A stretch of 64,000 bases of DNA from Acetobacter sp. GTDB taxonomy: Bacteria > Pseudomonadota > Alphaproteobacteria > Acetobacterales > Acetobacteraceae. A program made the position numbers and the translations under genes. Location of the stretch: assembly GCF_022483985.1 (NCBI RefSeq), contig NZ_JAKVME010000001.1, positions 1,178,001-1,242,000 on the forward strand, in the 5' to 3' direction. Positions 41,473-50,472 of this stretch are shown here, piece after piece (the first letter of the stretch is position 1; each line of letters begins with the position of its first letter). Under the pieces are notes generated by a model, which saw only the letters and a program-made list of their open reading frames with translations, made no database searches and was not told where the DNA came from.

Positions 41473-42012
41473 TCAAAGAGTCTCTGGCGGCACAGTGGGA
41501 TCAAGTCTGAACCATGAGCCGTTCTCGACACTGCTCCGTGTAAACGCCAGTAAAAAAGCCCAGTGCGAGACCACGAGCGTATCCCGCCACAACGGCGACG
41601 CCGCCATCTCGGCCCGGAACAGCTCGGCCCGTTCCTCGACAGCTTCCGGAGACTCGATGGCAGCGCTCCACCACATCTCATCCAGACCCGAAAAATCGAG
41701 GCCCGGCCAGTTCAGCGCCAGCGCGGCGGCGGGACTGCCGATGTCGCAGGAAAAAGCGGCCCGCTCCCGGATCAGCGGACTGATCGTGGGGGTGATGTTC
41801 AGCGCACGGGCGATTGGCTCCGCAGTCTGAAGAGCCCTCGTATAAGGAGAGACGATGATATGCCTGATTCCCTCGCCCACCAGCGCCTGAACAAGCTCCT
41901 GCGCCTGTTTCTCCCCCAGTGTGGAGAGAGGCGGGTCGGCAATACCGGGGTCCTTGCGGGTCGCGGTGAAAAGCCGGTTGAACTCGGACTGGCAATGGCG
42001 AAGAACGATCAT
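41473..42012 (-). CDS. histidine phosphatase family protein with RHC motif
   Basis: A 179-residue member of the phosphoglycerate mutase-like histidine phosphatases. The catalytic motif at residues 5-7 reads RHC (in MIVLRHCQSEFN) rather than the usual RHG; the phosphorylated histidine is kept, as are ISPYTRALQTAEPI-like VSPYTRALQTAEP and the second catalytic His in VVSHWAFLLA. Substrate unknown. I start at the ATG at 42012; the open frame upstream is not conserved. It lies 91 bases upstream of secB on the same strand. Confidence 0.82.
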   Translation of the reverse strand: MIVLRHCQSEFNRLFTATRKDPGIADPPLSTLGEKQAQELVQALVGEGIRHIIVSPYTRALQTAEPIARALNITPTISPLIRERAAFSCDIGSPAAALALNWPGLDFSGLDEMWWSAAIESPEAVEERAELFRAEMAASPLWRDTLVVSHWAFLLAFTRSSVENGSWFRLDPTVPPETL

Positions 42013-42205
42013 GGCTTCCCAGATAGGGGCAACGCGCCCCTGTTCGCAATGGCGGACAGTGCAGAAACAGCAGCCTGCCATCCGGGCATGAATGCCGCGT
42101 TATCAGAGCAAATATGAGCGGGGTCATTGCATGGCGGGGGAGCGGCCCTTATTCTAAGGACTGATTCCTTTTGCCGGGCGACAACCGCGCCGGCATCCAT
42201 GTTGG

Positions 42206-42895
42206 GTGACATTGCTGATGGACGGCTCTCTCGGCCATTTTCCGGTCGATATTGTAATTTTCGCGCTGATTGCAGCCTTCCTTGCTCTGCGCCTGCGCAG
42301 CGTTCTCGGCAAGAAAGTCGGCTTCCAGATCGCACCCATGCCGCCTCCGGCCCAGCAGGCTCCCGCAGGACCCGTTATCGACGGCAAGGCAGAGCCTACC
42401 CCGGCCACGCGCCTCGATATCCCGGGCCCCAACACCCGGGTCGGCGCCGTTCTCGGTCAGGTCGCCCAGAAGGAAGCAGGCTTTGTTCCCCAGCAGTTCA
42501 TGACAGGCGTCGAGGGCGCTTTCCGTCAGGTCGTCGAGGCCTATGCTACTGGCAACCGTAATGTGCTGAAAGAGCGCCTGACACCGGATGCCTATACCAC
42601 TTTTGAATCCGCCCTCACCGCACGTGAACAGGCCGAGGAAACCCAGAAAAGCGAAATTCGCGGAATCGACAGTCTGGCAATAGAGGATGTCCGTCTCAAC
42701 GACGGTCCCGCCGGAACGGCAGCCTCCATTGATGTGCGTATCGTCTCCGACCAGATCAGCCTTGTAGCGGACAAGGATGGCAAGCCTGTCACCGGCACGG
42801 ATGCCGTGACCGAATTCTCCGACCTCTGGACATTCGAGAAACTTCTCGGTGTCGCCGGCTCAAGCTGGCGTCTGGCGGCGGCCCGGAGTGCGTGA
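42206..42895 (+). CDS. Tim44-like domain protein
   Basis: A 229-residue membrane-anchored protein with an N-terminal membrane segment (VDIVIFALIAAFLALRL, about residues 14-30), a Pro/Ala-rich linker and a C-terminal Tim44-like domain (FMTGVEGAFRQVVEAYATGN, then SLAIEDVRLNDG and VTEFSDLWTFEK). In Alphaproteobacteria the family (TimA) is often next to secB and is related to mitochondrial Tim44; its bacterial role is not settled. Start at GTG 42206 or ATG 42218. Its stop overlaps the methyltransferase start. Confidence 0.86.
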   Translation: MTLLMDGSLGHFPVDIVIFALIAAFLALRLRSVLGKKVGFQIAPMPPPAQQAPAGPVIDGKAEPTPATRLDIPGPNTRVGAVLGQVAQKEAGFVPQQFMTGVEGAFRQVVEAYATGNRNVLKERLTPDAYTTFESALTAREQAEETQKSEIRGIDSLAIEDVRLNDGPAGTAASIDVRIVSDQISLVADKDGKPVTGTDAVTEFSDLWTFEKLLGVAGSSWRLAAARSA

Positions 42896-43755
42896 CGCGC
42901 AAGACTGACGGCGTCTCCCCGGACAGGACGGAGGCTGAAAAAGCCTCTCCGCCTTCCCGCACCCGCCGGTATCGCATTGGTCAGCAAGAGATCGTTCAGG
43001 GAGACTGCCTTCGCGTTCTGAAGCGGATGAAGGCGGAAACGGTTGATGTCGTCATCACCTCTCCTCCCTACAATATCGGTCTGGGGTACCTGTCCTACAG
43101 GGACCGCCGCAGCGAAGACGATTACCTCGACTGGATGATGGATGTGGCCGCCGCCGTCCGGCGCGTCATGACTCCGGAAGGGTCGTTTTTCCTCAATATC
43201 GCAGGGACTTCCTCCGAGCCGTGGCTTCCGTTCGAACTGGCGGTACGTCTGCGTGAACTTTTTGTGCTCCAGAATCACATCTCATGGGTCAAATCGATCG
43301 CGGTCGGCGAGACATCGTTCGGCCACTTCAAACCGGTCAACAGCGGACGCTACCTCAACCGCAACCACGAGCATCTGTTTCACCTGACGCTGAGCGGTGA
43401 CGTGCCGCTGAAACGGCTCGATGCCGGTGTGCCCTTCAAGGACAAGAGCAATATCGCCCGCCGGGGCCATGCCCAGGATCGCCGCTGCCGGGGCGATACA
43501 TGGTTTGTGCCCTATGAAACCGTGCGTGACAGACAGCAGAAATTCAATCACCCGGGCACTTTTCCAATCGCGCTGCCCGAACTCTGTATCCGGCTGCATG
43601 GTCAGCCTGCCCCGGTTGTTCTCGATCCTTTCATGGGTACGGGAACGACGCTGCTGGCCGCCGCCCGTCTACAGGCGCACGGCATCGGGATCGAGATTGA
43701 TCCTGCCTATGTGGCAATCGCCCGCCAGAGGCTGAAAGATCAGTCCGCCGATTGA
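42892..43755 (+). CDS. orphan DNA (N4/N6-amino) methyltransferase
   Basis: A 287-residue site-specific DNA methyltransferase of the beta class: VDVVITSPPYNIGLGY (catalytic SPPY, about residue 57) comes before the AdoMet site VVLDPFMGTGTTLLAAARL near residue 244, with a variable target-recognition part between. The GTG start overlaps the Tim44-like stop (GTGA), so it is translated with it. No restriction endonuclease is near, so it is an orphan; the sequence specificity is unknown. It lacks the C-terminal extension of CcrM. Confidence 0.9.
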   Translation: MTRKTDGVSPDRTEAEKASPPSRTRRYRIGQQEIVQGDCLRVLKRMKAETVDVVITSPPYNIGLGYLSYRDRRSEDDYLDWMMDVAAAVRRVMTPEGSFFLNIAGTSSEPWLPFELAVRLRELFVLQNHISWVKSIAVGETSFGHFKPVNSGRYLNRNHEHLFHLTLSGDVPLKRLDAGVPFKDKSNIARRGHAQDRRCRGDTWFVPYETVRDRQQKFNHPGTFPIALPELCIRLHGQPAPVVLDPFMGTGTTLLAAARLQAHGIGIEIDPAYVAIARQRLKDQSAD

Positions 43756-43765
43756 TCTCGATCAT
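43752..43765 (+). promoter_or_regulatory. candidate FNR-type site upstream of the peroxidase
   Basis: TTGAT CTCG ATCAT matches the FNR/CRP-family consensus TTGAT-N4-ATCAA in nine of ten positions. It spans the methyltransferase stop. TATAAT at 43795-43800 could be the -10 of the peroxidase promoter, placing the site about 50 bases before the start of transcription. Confidence 0.5.
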
Positions 43766-43866
43766 TGATCGATTTTGACGATGATTTAAACGAATATAAT
43801 CGTTTTGACAGGATGCAGCCGTATCCTGCACATACGGGTTACAGACATTTAATTCTGGAGAGAATT

Positions 43867-45288
43867 GTGAAACGTATCGTCGCAGGACTGATCGGTGCCG
43901 GGCTGGTAGCCTATGGCGGAACCGTCGCCTATATCCAGCACTTCGATCATCAGGGGGGACCAACCCTCTCCGCAGGGTCACCAACACTGAAAAATCCGGT
44001 CGCAAAGGCCGCCTTCGATGTGCTGCGTGAAGCCCGGTGTGATTACTGTCACACGAAAGGCGCAAACCTGCCCTTCTATTTCAGCCTCCCCGTCGCCAGC
44101 ACGCTGATGCAGCATGATCTGGATCAGGGACTACGGCATTTCCGCATGGAACCGGTGATCGCGGCTTTCCAGAAGGGCGAAGCTCCCACCGAGGAGCAAC
44201 TCTCCCGTATTGAGGAAGTCATCACACAGAACCGGATGCCGCCGTCGCTGTATCTGCTGCTTCACTGGCACGCCCACCTGAACGAAGATCAGCGCAAGGC
44301 CGTTCTGACATGGATCGACGCGGAACGCCGGGCGCATTACGCAGGTGACGGTGTGGCGGCGAAGTTCGCGGCAGACCCGGTCCAGCCTATTCCCGAGAGC
44401 TGGCCCGTGAACGCCGAGAAGGTCGCACTGGGCGAGAAGCTGTTTTTCGACAAGCGTCTGTCAGGCGATAACACCCTGAACTGTGCAAGCTGTCACGGGC
44501 TGGACAAGGGTGGTGTGGACAATCTTGTGACTGCGACGGGCATCGCGGGCCAGAAAGGTCCGATCAATGTCCCGACCGTCTACAACTCTGTCTACAACAT
44601 CGTGCAGTTCTGGAACGGCCGCGCCGCGACGCTGGCCGAGCAGGCCGCCGGTCCGGTCATGAATCCTGTGGAAATGGGGTCGCACGACTGGAAGGACGTC
44701 ACTGCCAAAATCATGAACGACCCTGATTATGGCGCGCAGTTCGCAAGCCTCTATCCTGACAGGCCGATCGGCAAGGACACCATCACCGACGCGATTGCAG
44801 AATACGAGAAAACACTCATCACACCGGACAGCAAGTTTGACCTGTATCTGAAAGGAGATGAAACCGCTCTGACGGATCAGGAAAAGCACGGCTACGCTCT
44901 CTTCAAAAGTATCGGTTGTTCCGGGTGCCATAGCGGTCCCGGCATGGGCGGTGGCGCCATGGAGGTCATGGGGCTGGAACATGACTACTTCGCAGACAGA
45001 GGGGACGCTTTCACGGCAGCAGACAGCGGTCGGGAAGACGTGACACACGACGCGCTGGACAAGTCCCGCTTCCTTGTGCCGACGCTGCGCAACGTCGCCC
45101 TGACTGGCCCGTGGTTCCACGACGGCAGCGTGAAGACGCTGGAAGACGCCGTCCGCAAGATGGCGTACTATCAGACGCCGAATGCGAAGATCTCCGATCA
45201 GGACGTATTGGATATTACGGCTTTCCTGAAGACCCTGACTGGAAAATACAAAGGAGTGCCGCTGGAGCAGGTCAAGGCAACACCATGA
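43867..45288 (+). CDS. tri-haem cytochrome c peroxidase, YhjA type
   Basis: A 473-residue periplasmic di-haem peroxidase (MauG/CcpA family) with an extra N-terminal haem. The three sites are CDYCH (58-62), CASCH (206-210) and CSGCH (351-355); the N-terminus is a membrane helix or anchor (GLIGAGLVAYGGTVAYI). Around the second haem come LGEKLFFDKRLSGDNTLNC and GQKGPINVPTVYNSVYN, and the end has LRNVALTGPWFHDGSVKTLED. It reduces hydrogen peroxide with electrons from the quinol or cytochrome pool. I chose the GTG at 43867 because GGAGAG lies six bases upstream; an ATG at 43765 has none. An FNR-like site lies about 100 bases before. Confidence 0.9.
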   Translation: MKRIVAGLIGAGLVAYGGTVAYIQHFDHQGGPTLSAGSPTLKNPVAKAAFDVLREARCDYCHTKGANLPFYFSLPVASTLMQHDLDQGLRHFRMEPVIAAFQKGEAPTEEQLSRIEEVITQNRMPPSLYLLLHWHAHLNEDQRKAVLTWIDAERRAHYAGDGVAAKFAADPVQPIPESWPVNAEKVALGEKLFFDKRLSGDNTLNCASCHGLDKGGVDNLVTATGIAGQKGPINVPTVYNSVYNIVQFWNGRAATLAEQAAGPVMNPVEMGSHDWKDVTAKIMNDPDYGAQFASLYPDRPIGKDTITDAIAEYEKTLITPDSKFDLYLKGDETALTDQEKHGYALFKSIGCSGCHSGPGMGGGAMEVMGLEHDYFADRGDAFTAADSGREDVTHDALDKSRFLVPTLRNVALTGPWFHDGSVKTLEDAVRKMAYYQTPNAKISDQDVLDITAFLKTLTGKYKGVPLEQVKATP

Positions 45289-45331
45289 TCTGATACCCAG
45301 TCTGGCGGTTTTTTCCGGATAGCTTATGCAA

Positions 45332-45368
45332 GTCGCAATATCGCCCTCTTTGGGGAGGATATTGCGAC
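45332..45368. repeat. 11-bp perfect inverted repeat
   Basis: GTCGCAATATC (45332-45342) and GATATTGCGAC (45358-45368) with a 15-base loop, 44 bases after the peroxidase stop. No T-run follows, so it may be an RNA 3' structure or protein site rather than a simple terminator. Confidence 0.5.
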
Positions 45369-45502
45369 AGTGTTCAAGCCACCAGCTTGCGTACGATTGA
45401 AAGGGGAAGCATCCTCATTGTGTGAGATCATCTTCAGGATATCTGCCCCGATTACGATATGACCGGTTCGGTCTGTTACCTTCCGTTGTTCAGGAGCCTG
45501 CC

Positions 45503-45703
45503 ATGCGACGGCTTATTCTTCTCTGCCTTGCACTCACCATGACCGCCTCACTCTCGGCGTGCTACGGCCCCCCTCCGGGAGGCGGACGACATCACCATCA
45601 TGGCGGTGGTAGTTGGGGCAGACCCGGTGGCGGTGGTCCCGGCATGGGAGGCGGCGGCTGGGGTGGCGGCCCCGGAATGGGGGGCGGTCCTCGGGGTTAC
45701 TGA
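45503..45703 (+). CDS. small Gly/His-rich lipoprotein
   Basis: A 66-residue protein: a lipoprotein signal with lipobox LSAC (cysteine about residue 20), then YGPPPGGG, a four-histidine run, and a glycine-rich tail with GGGPGMGGG repeats. The histidines could bind metal, but nothing proves this. The ATG at 45503 has AGGAG upstream, so the longer frame is not used. A strong terminator follows at 45730. Confidence 0.72.
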   Translation: MRRLILLCLALTMTASLSACYGPPPGGGRHHHHGGGSWGRPGGGGPGMGGGGWGGGPGMGGGPRGY

Positions 45704-45729
45704 TCCACTTCACCACGAATATCTACGGA

Positions 45730-45760
45730 CCTTCGGAAAGCAGCTTTCCGAAGGTTTTTT
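45730..45760 (+). terminator. Rho-independent terminator after the small lipoprotein
   Basis: CCTTCGGAAAG (45730-45740), loop CAG, CTTTCCGAAGG (45744-45754), then TTTTTT: perfect 11-bp stem and T-run. Confidence 0.92.
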
Positions 45761-45948
45761 GTTTAAAAACCTGCTGGTGACCCGCACCGGAAAAAGTCGG
45801 GCCACGCGCTCGGGATCATTATTCTGTAGAAACAGCCACTCGTCAGCGCGTTACCTCGGTATGACGAGATGGCTTCCAAAGACCGTTTAAAAATCACGGT
45901 CCAAACGCAGCATTACAAGAACAGGCGTGCCCATCAAACGCAGATCAT

Positions 45949-45978
45949 AAAAAAAGCAGAGCCACAGAGCGGCCCTGC
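45949..45978 (-). terminator. Rho-independent terminator after the acidic protein
   Basis: On the reverse strand GCAGGGCC and GGCTCTGC pair (one G-U) around GCTCTGT and are followed by seven T. It lies 16 bases after the stop of the acidic small protein. Confidence 0.85.
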
Positions 45979-45993
45979 TTCAAAAAAATCCGA

Positions 45994-46257
45994 TCAGGCT
46001 TCTTCTTCGTCCTCATCGTCTTCCTCGTCATCTTCGATGACAACGGCGACGGTAATTTCAGTGCTCTCGTCTTCGGCCTGAAGCTTGTCAGCCGTGTCTT
46101 CCGCAACGTCCTCGTCTTCGTAAAGCATGGCTTCGTTGGGGTCGTCGGTCCACTTCGTCTCGGGGTGCCAGAAGGAGAGATCGCCGTTCTCGGCTTCGCG
46201 CTGGATCAGAAAGCCTACAACGACTTCGTCTTCAAGGTTGATTTCGTCTTCACTCAT
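45994..46257 (-). CDS. small very acidic protein of unknown function
   Basis: An 87-residue protein with an ordered part (EDEVVVGFLIQREAENGDLS, then FWHPETKWTDDPNEAMLYED) and a C-terminal tail almost wholly of Asp and Glu. No family recognised. The ATG at 46257 has AAGGG upstream; the longer frame is not supported. Followed by a strong terminator. Confidence 0.72.
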   Translation of the reverse strand: MSEDEINLEDEVVVGFLIQREAENGDLSFWHPETKWTDDPNEAMLYEDEDVAEDTADKLQAEDESTEITVAVVIEDDEEDDEDEEEA

Positions 46258-46492
46258 GGGGGCAGCCCTTTCGTTGTGCCGTTGATACCCCGAGGCATCG
46301 CACATTGTGCGGTCCAGCATAAGGGGCTGTCTGCCTGACGGGGATGATATTTTTGCTGCATGATCCGAAATGCGTGAAAGACCGAATATAATCAGTCCGG
46401 TAAGTGTTTGTAGCGCTTACAGCTTGCAGTTGTCCTCCCGGCAGGTGATGCTTGTGCGAAGCGGTGTTCCCGCACAGAAAGAGGAGCAATGG

Positions 46493-47182
46493 GTGCGCCG
46501 GAAACGGGGGATCAGCGAAGAGGAGCAGACACTATGGACGTCCTTCGTCCGCAGTGTGAAACCGCTCGCCCTCAACGGACGCTCATCCAGCCTTCCCGCA
46601 AAGCCCCGGACCTCCACCCCGGATCAGGCGATATCCGCCCGCCGCAATGCGGAGCGTGCGCCGACAATCGACCCTGCCGTGAGCGGATCAGCTTTGGAAG
46701 CTCCTGCCGCCCCCCTCATTCAGAGTCACATACGATCCGCAGCCTTCATGACAGCCGGAGAACTCGCGGTCGCAAACCATCTGCGTGGAAAAGCGGCCAG
46801 AAAAAAGTCAGCCAATCCTCCAGCCCAGATCGGGAACCGACAGGCAGGTCTGGACACCGGAAGCTGGAAAAGACTTTCGAAGGGACACACGCCGGTTGAG
46901 CGAAAGCTTGACCTGCACGGCATGACGGCGCAGGCGGCCTTCATGCGGCTGCACGAATTCCTCTTTTCAGCCTACAGGCAGGACGTCCGATGCGTTGAGA
47001 TCGTGACCGGTCTCGGCTCCGGGCCCGAGGGAGGCGTGCTGCGGCGCGAACTGCCTTTCTGGCTCGGCCGGGACGATCTCGGGCGCATGATTCTGGCTGT
47101 CACGCACACGCATGAAGCCAACCGTGGCGCCGTGCGGATTCTGATAAGAAAGCGACGTTCTTCCCATTCCGCAAAGCGTTAA
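46493..47182 (+). CDS. Smr domain protein
   Basis: A 229-residue protein with a C-terminal Smr domain: KLDLHGMTAQAAFMRLHEFL, the IVTGLGSGPEGGVLRREL segment and AVTHTHEANRGAVRILIRK. Smr domains nick or cut nucleic acids and are often fused to MutS2; free-standing ones are common in Alphaproteobacteria. The start is a GTG at 46493 preceded by GAGGAG; the 41 codons before have no site. The N-terminal half looks disordered. Confidence 0.88.
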   Translation: MRRKRGISEEEQTLWTSFVRSVKPLALNGRSSSLPAKPRTSTPDQAISARRNAERAPTIDPAVSGSALEAPAAPLIQSHIRSAAFMTAGELAVANHLRGKAARKKSANPPAQIGNRQAGLDTGSWKRLSKGHTPVERKLDLHGMTAQAAFMRLHEFLFSAYRQDVRCVEIVTGLGSGPEGGVLRRELPFWLGRDDLGRMILAVTHTHEANRGAVRILIRKRRSSHSAKR

Positions 47183-47242
47183 AAACTCTCTCGGATCGCC
47201 CGTGCGATCGCGTCCGACATTACGGAAATCTGGAATGCCGCC

Positions 47243-48745
47243 TCACTCGCCGCTCTGCGCCACCATGTGGTAGGGAACGACGCCTCTCTCCTCACCTCCG
47301 GCATCAATCTGAAAACCAGCCGCCGGGATGGCCCGATGACGGCAATCCGTGCGGATACAGGCCCGACATCCCGGGCCGATAGGAATGATCGTGCGCTCAT
47401 CCGACAGATCGAGACCAGCGGCGTAAACCAGTTCCGAAGCGTGCGAGACCGAGCATCCCAGAACAATTGCCACCCGTCGTGGACGATCGAAGTAGGATGT
47501 GCCCGCATGGCCGACCGTGCGGGCGACATTCAGGAACACCGCATCATCCGTCGTGCGCGAGACCTGAACCTGTAGCTCTCCCGGTGTCGCAAAGGCGCGA
47601 AAGACGTTCCACAGAGAGCACAGACCACCGAAACGCGGCAGATTGAAACGGGTCGCACTGTAACTCTTCAGGATATTTCCAGCGATATCCGTCTTGATGA
47701 AGTAGAACGGCAATCCTTCATGACCGGGTCTCTGAAGCGTTGAGAGACGATGACAGACCTGCTCGAAACTCACCCCGAATTGACGCTGAAGCTGGTCGAG
47801 ATCATGTGATTTCGTACGGGCGGACTGCCGGAACCGCGTATAGGGCAGCAGCAGCGCACCGGCGAAATAGTTGCTCATCCCCACATGCGCCAGATCACGA
47901 GCGTCCGGAGATGTCAGGCCCGAGCGTTTCACTGCCCGGTCAAGCAGACGTCCATACCCAAGACGCCCTACGACCTGCGCCATGCAGAACACACTGCTTT
48001 CCGACGGCACACCATCCGCCATGAGCAGACGACGCCCGCGTTTGTCGAAACGCCAGATGACCGATCGACTGTCCAGACTGCTGTCCGTCAGGGTTTTTAC
48101 GCCATGATGGTCACGGAGATAGCGCTCCAGGTTGGCAGCCAGCAGACCTTCCGAGAAATCGAGTGTCTCGTAAAGGTCTTCAGCAGCCCGGTCTATTTCG
48201 TCAAAATAATTACGCTCGCGCTGGACCCAGTCTCCCACCGCCTCGTACGGTGAAACTGTTGTGACCGGCTCCGCCATGACAGGCGTGCCGGAGGTGTCCA
48301 GTTGAGAGCCGGACAGGTCTCGCCCTGCAAATGGTTTATTCTGAAGCGGATTTTCGCTGCCGTTCCGTTCGCGGACAATGGTCCGATAGGCGCGATACAG
48401 CGTCACAAACCGGTCAGCTAACGCTGGCGCTGCCCTTACCGCGCCTTGGAGTTCCGTTGGTCGCAGGGAAGCGGACTTGAATAGCGGGTCGCCAAGAATT
48501 TCTCTCAGAGCCTGAATCTGCCTGATTTCGTCACTGTCGCCAAAATAGGCGGGAGACACATCGAACAGGTTGCAAAGTTTTAACATCAGAGGCGACGGAA
48601 TTGGTCTCTGGTCGTTTTCAATCTGATTGAGGTAGCTCGGGGACAGGCCAAGCTCTTTCGCCAGATCCTGCTGTGTTTTTCTTATTCTCCCGCGCAACTC
48701 TCGAATACGTGATCCCGCGAAGATCTTGCTGTGACGTTCCGCCAA
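47243..48745 (-). CDS. ScfR/PrpR-type regulator of propionate metabolism
   Basis: A 500-residue XRE-family regulator of the short-chain fatty acyl group (relatives: PrpR of mycobacteria, RamB of corynebacteria, MccR). An N-terminal helix-turn-helix ([19 protein letters not shown], then [11 protein letters not shown]) is followed by an IrrE-like middle ([21 protein letters not shown]) and a C-terminal ligand domain with [13 protein letters not shown], cysteines that may hold an iron-sulfur cluster as in mycobacterial PrpR. The start is a TTG at 48745 with AAAGGG upstream. It is divergent from prpD and has a TTTGCAAA palindrome in its own leader. Confidence 0.9.
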   Translation of the reverse strand: MAERHSKIFAGSRIRELRGRIRKTQQDLAKELGLSPSYLNQIENDQRPIPSPLMLKLCNLFDVSPAYFGDSDEIRQIQALREILGDPLFKSASLRPTELQGAVRAAPALADRFVTLYRAYRTIVRERNGSENPLQNKPFAGRDLSGSQLDTSGTPVMAEPVTTVSPYEAVGDWVQRERNYFDEIDRAAEDLYETLDFSEGLLAANLERYLRDHHGVKTLTDSSLDSRSVIWRFDKRGRRLLMADGVPSESSVFCMAQVVGRLGYGRLLDRAVKRSGLTSPDARDLAHVGMSNYFAGALLLPYTRFRQSARTKSHDLDQLQRQFGVSFEQVCHRLSTLQRPGHEGLPFYFIKTDIAGNILKSYSATRFNLPRFGGLCSLWNVFRAFATPGELQVQVSRTTDDAVFLNVARTVGHAGTSYFDRPRRVAIVLGCSVSHASELVYAAGLDLSDERTIIPIGPGCRACIRTDCRHRAIPAAGFQIDAGGEERGVVPYHMVAQSGE

Positions 48746-48755
48746 ATTCGCACCC

Positions 48756-48763
48756 TTTGCAAA
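48756..48763. promoter_or_regulatory. candidate regulator operator TTTGCAAA
   Basis: A perfect TTTGCAAA palindrome between the TTG of the regulator and the ATG of prpD, overlapping the regulator's own ribosome site on the reverse strand. TTTGCAAA is the core reported for PrpR and RamB sites, so the same site may serve both divergent genes. Chance occurrence of an 8-mer here is small but not negligible. Confidence 0.65.
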
Positions 48764-48859
48764 AAAGACCTCTTTTTATCGCTTCAATTCGCTTCGTTCA
48801 CCATAGCTGAAATTCTCACACAAGCCATACTCGCCCCAGTTTCCGTGAATGAGGCTGAC

Positions 48860-50374
48860 ATGCAAACCTACGATATCAAGGTTCACCCCGAGAAAGACCG
48901 CCTGCCCCGCGAAAAGCAGCTCGCATGGCATATCGCCGAAGTGGCGTCCGACCCGGTGGAGATCGAAGCCCCCGTCACCGAGATGATCATCAACCGTGTG
49001 ATTGATAACGCGTCGGTCGCCATCGCTTCAGTCAACCGTCACTCCGTGATGAGCGCCCGCGCCGAGGCTCTGGCGCATCAGCGTCCGGGTGGCGCGACCG
49101 TCTTCGGTTGTGGACCCGACGTGCGCGTCCACGCCGAGTGGGCCGCATGGGCCAACGGTACCGCAGTGCGTGAACTGGACTTCCACGACACGTTTCTCGC
49201 TGCCGAATATTCGCATCCGGGCGACAATATCCCCGGCATCCTCGCCGTGGCGCAGCAGTGCCAGCGCTCGGGCCGCGATCTGGTTCGCGGTATCGCAACG
49301 GGTTATGAAATCCAGATCGATCTCGTGCGCGGCATCTGCCTGCACAAGCACAAGATCGACCATGTGGCGCATGTCGGCCCGTCCGTGTCGGCTGGCATCG
49401 GCACCCTGCTCGGCCTGCCGACCGAGACGATCTATCAGTCCGTCCAGCACGCGCTGCATGTGACCACCGCCACACGTCAGAGCCGCAAGGGCGAGATTTC
49501 CTCGTGGAAAGCCTACGCACCGTCCCACGCGGGCAAGATGGCGGTCGAAGCCGTCGATCGCGCCATGCTCGGCGAGACCTCGCCAAGCCCGATCTATGAA
49601 GGTGAGGACGGCGTGATCGCCTGGATGCTGGACGGCAAGGACGCGCATTACGTGGTGCGTCTGCCTGAGGCGGGTGAAGCCAAGCGGGCGATCCTCGACA
49701 GCTACACGAAAGAACACTCCGCCGAGTATCAGAGTCAGGCCCTGATCGACCTTGCCTTCAAGCTGGGCAAGCAGGTGAAGAACTGGGACGACGTGAAGGA
49801 CGTCCTGATCGAGACCAGCCATCACACGCATTACGTGATCGGCACAGGCTCGAACGATCCGCAGAAGTTCGATCCGAAAGCCTCGCGCGAAACGCTTGAT
49901 CATTCGATCATGTATATCGTCGCGGTCGCGTTGCAGGACGGCTCATGGCACCATGTCCGCTCCTACTCGCCGGAACGCGCCAACCGCGCCGACACGGTGC
50001 GTCTGTGGCAGAAGATTCACACGATCGAGCGTCCGGAATGGACGGAGCGCTACCACTCCATCGATCCGAACGTGAAGGCTTTCGGCGGTCGCATCACCAT
50101 CACGATGAATGATGGTTCCGTCATCTCCGACGAACTGGCTGTCGCCAATGCTCACCCGCTCGGCGCCACCCCGTGGACACGTCCGGACTACATCAAAAAG
50201 TTCCGCACGCTGACGGATGGCATCATCACGCCGCAGGAAGCCGAACGGTTCCTTGAAGTCGCGCAGCGCCTGCCGGAACTGTCCGCGAAGGAGCTTTACG
50301 AACTGGAAATCACGCTCCCGGGTGGCGAACTCAAGAAGAATCCGAAAGTCGGCATCTTCGGCTTCGGCCAGTAA
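48860..50374 (+). CDS. prpD: 2-methylcitrate dehydratase
   Basis: Dehydrates 2-methylcitrate in the methylcitrate cycle that burns propionyl-CoA. The 504-residue MmgE/PrpD family protein begins [24 protein letters not shown] lies ahead of this ATG at 48860. The family core [21 protein letters not shown], then [20 protein letters not shown] and [15 protein letters not shown] is clear. First gene of a four-gene unit (prpD, prpC, prpB, prpE) divergent from its regulator. The upstream extension of the frame is not protein-coding. Confidence 0.95.
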   Translation: MQTYDIKVHPEKDRLPREKQLAWHIAEVASDPVEIEAPVTEMIINRVIDNASVAIASVNRHSVMSARAEALAHQRPGGATVFGCGPDVRVHAEWAAWANGTAVRELDFHDTFLAAEYSHPGDNIPGILAVAQQCQRSGRDLVRGIATGYEIQIDLVRGICLHKHKIDHVAHVGPSVSAGIGTLLGLPTETIYQSVQHALHVTTATRQSRKGEISSWKAYAPSHAGKMAVEAVDRAMLGETSPSPIYEGEDGVIAWMLDGKDAHYVVRLPEAGEAKRAILDSYTKEHSAEYQSQALIDLAFKLGKQVKNWDDVKDVLIETSHHTHYVIGTGSNDPQKFDPKASRETLDHSIMYIVAVALQDGSWHHVRSYSPERANRADTVRLWQKIHTIERPEWTERYHSIDPNVKAFGGRITITMNDGSVISDELAVANAHPLGATPWTRPDYIKKFRTLTDGIITPQEAERFLEVAQRLPELSAKELYELEITLPGGELKKNPKVGIFGFGQ

Positions 50375-50472
50375 GGCACAGCGATTAACGCACAGCGACA
50401 CAGCAAGGACGGCTTCAGTCCGATGAAGCCGTCCGCAGCAGACGACAGAACAAGAAAGAGGAGACGCAGGAC

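Noticed and set aside
42892..43755. Restriction-modification system
   Set aside because: Only a methyltransferase is present; neighbouring genes are Tim44-like and a peroxidase.
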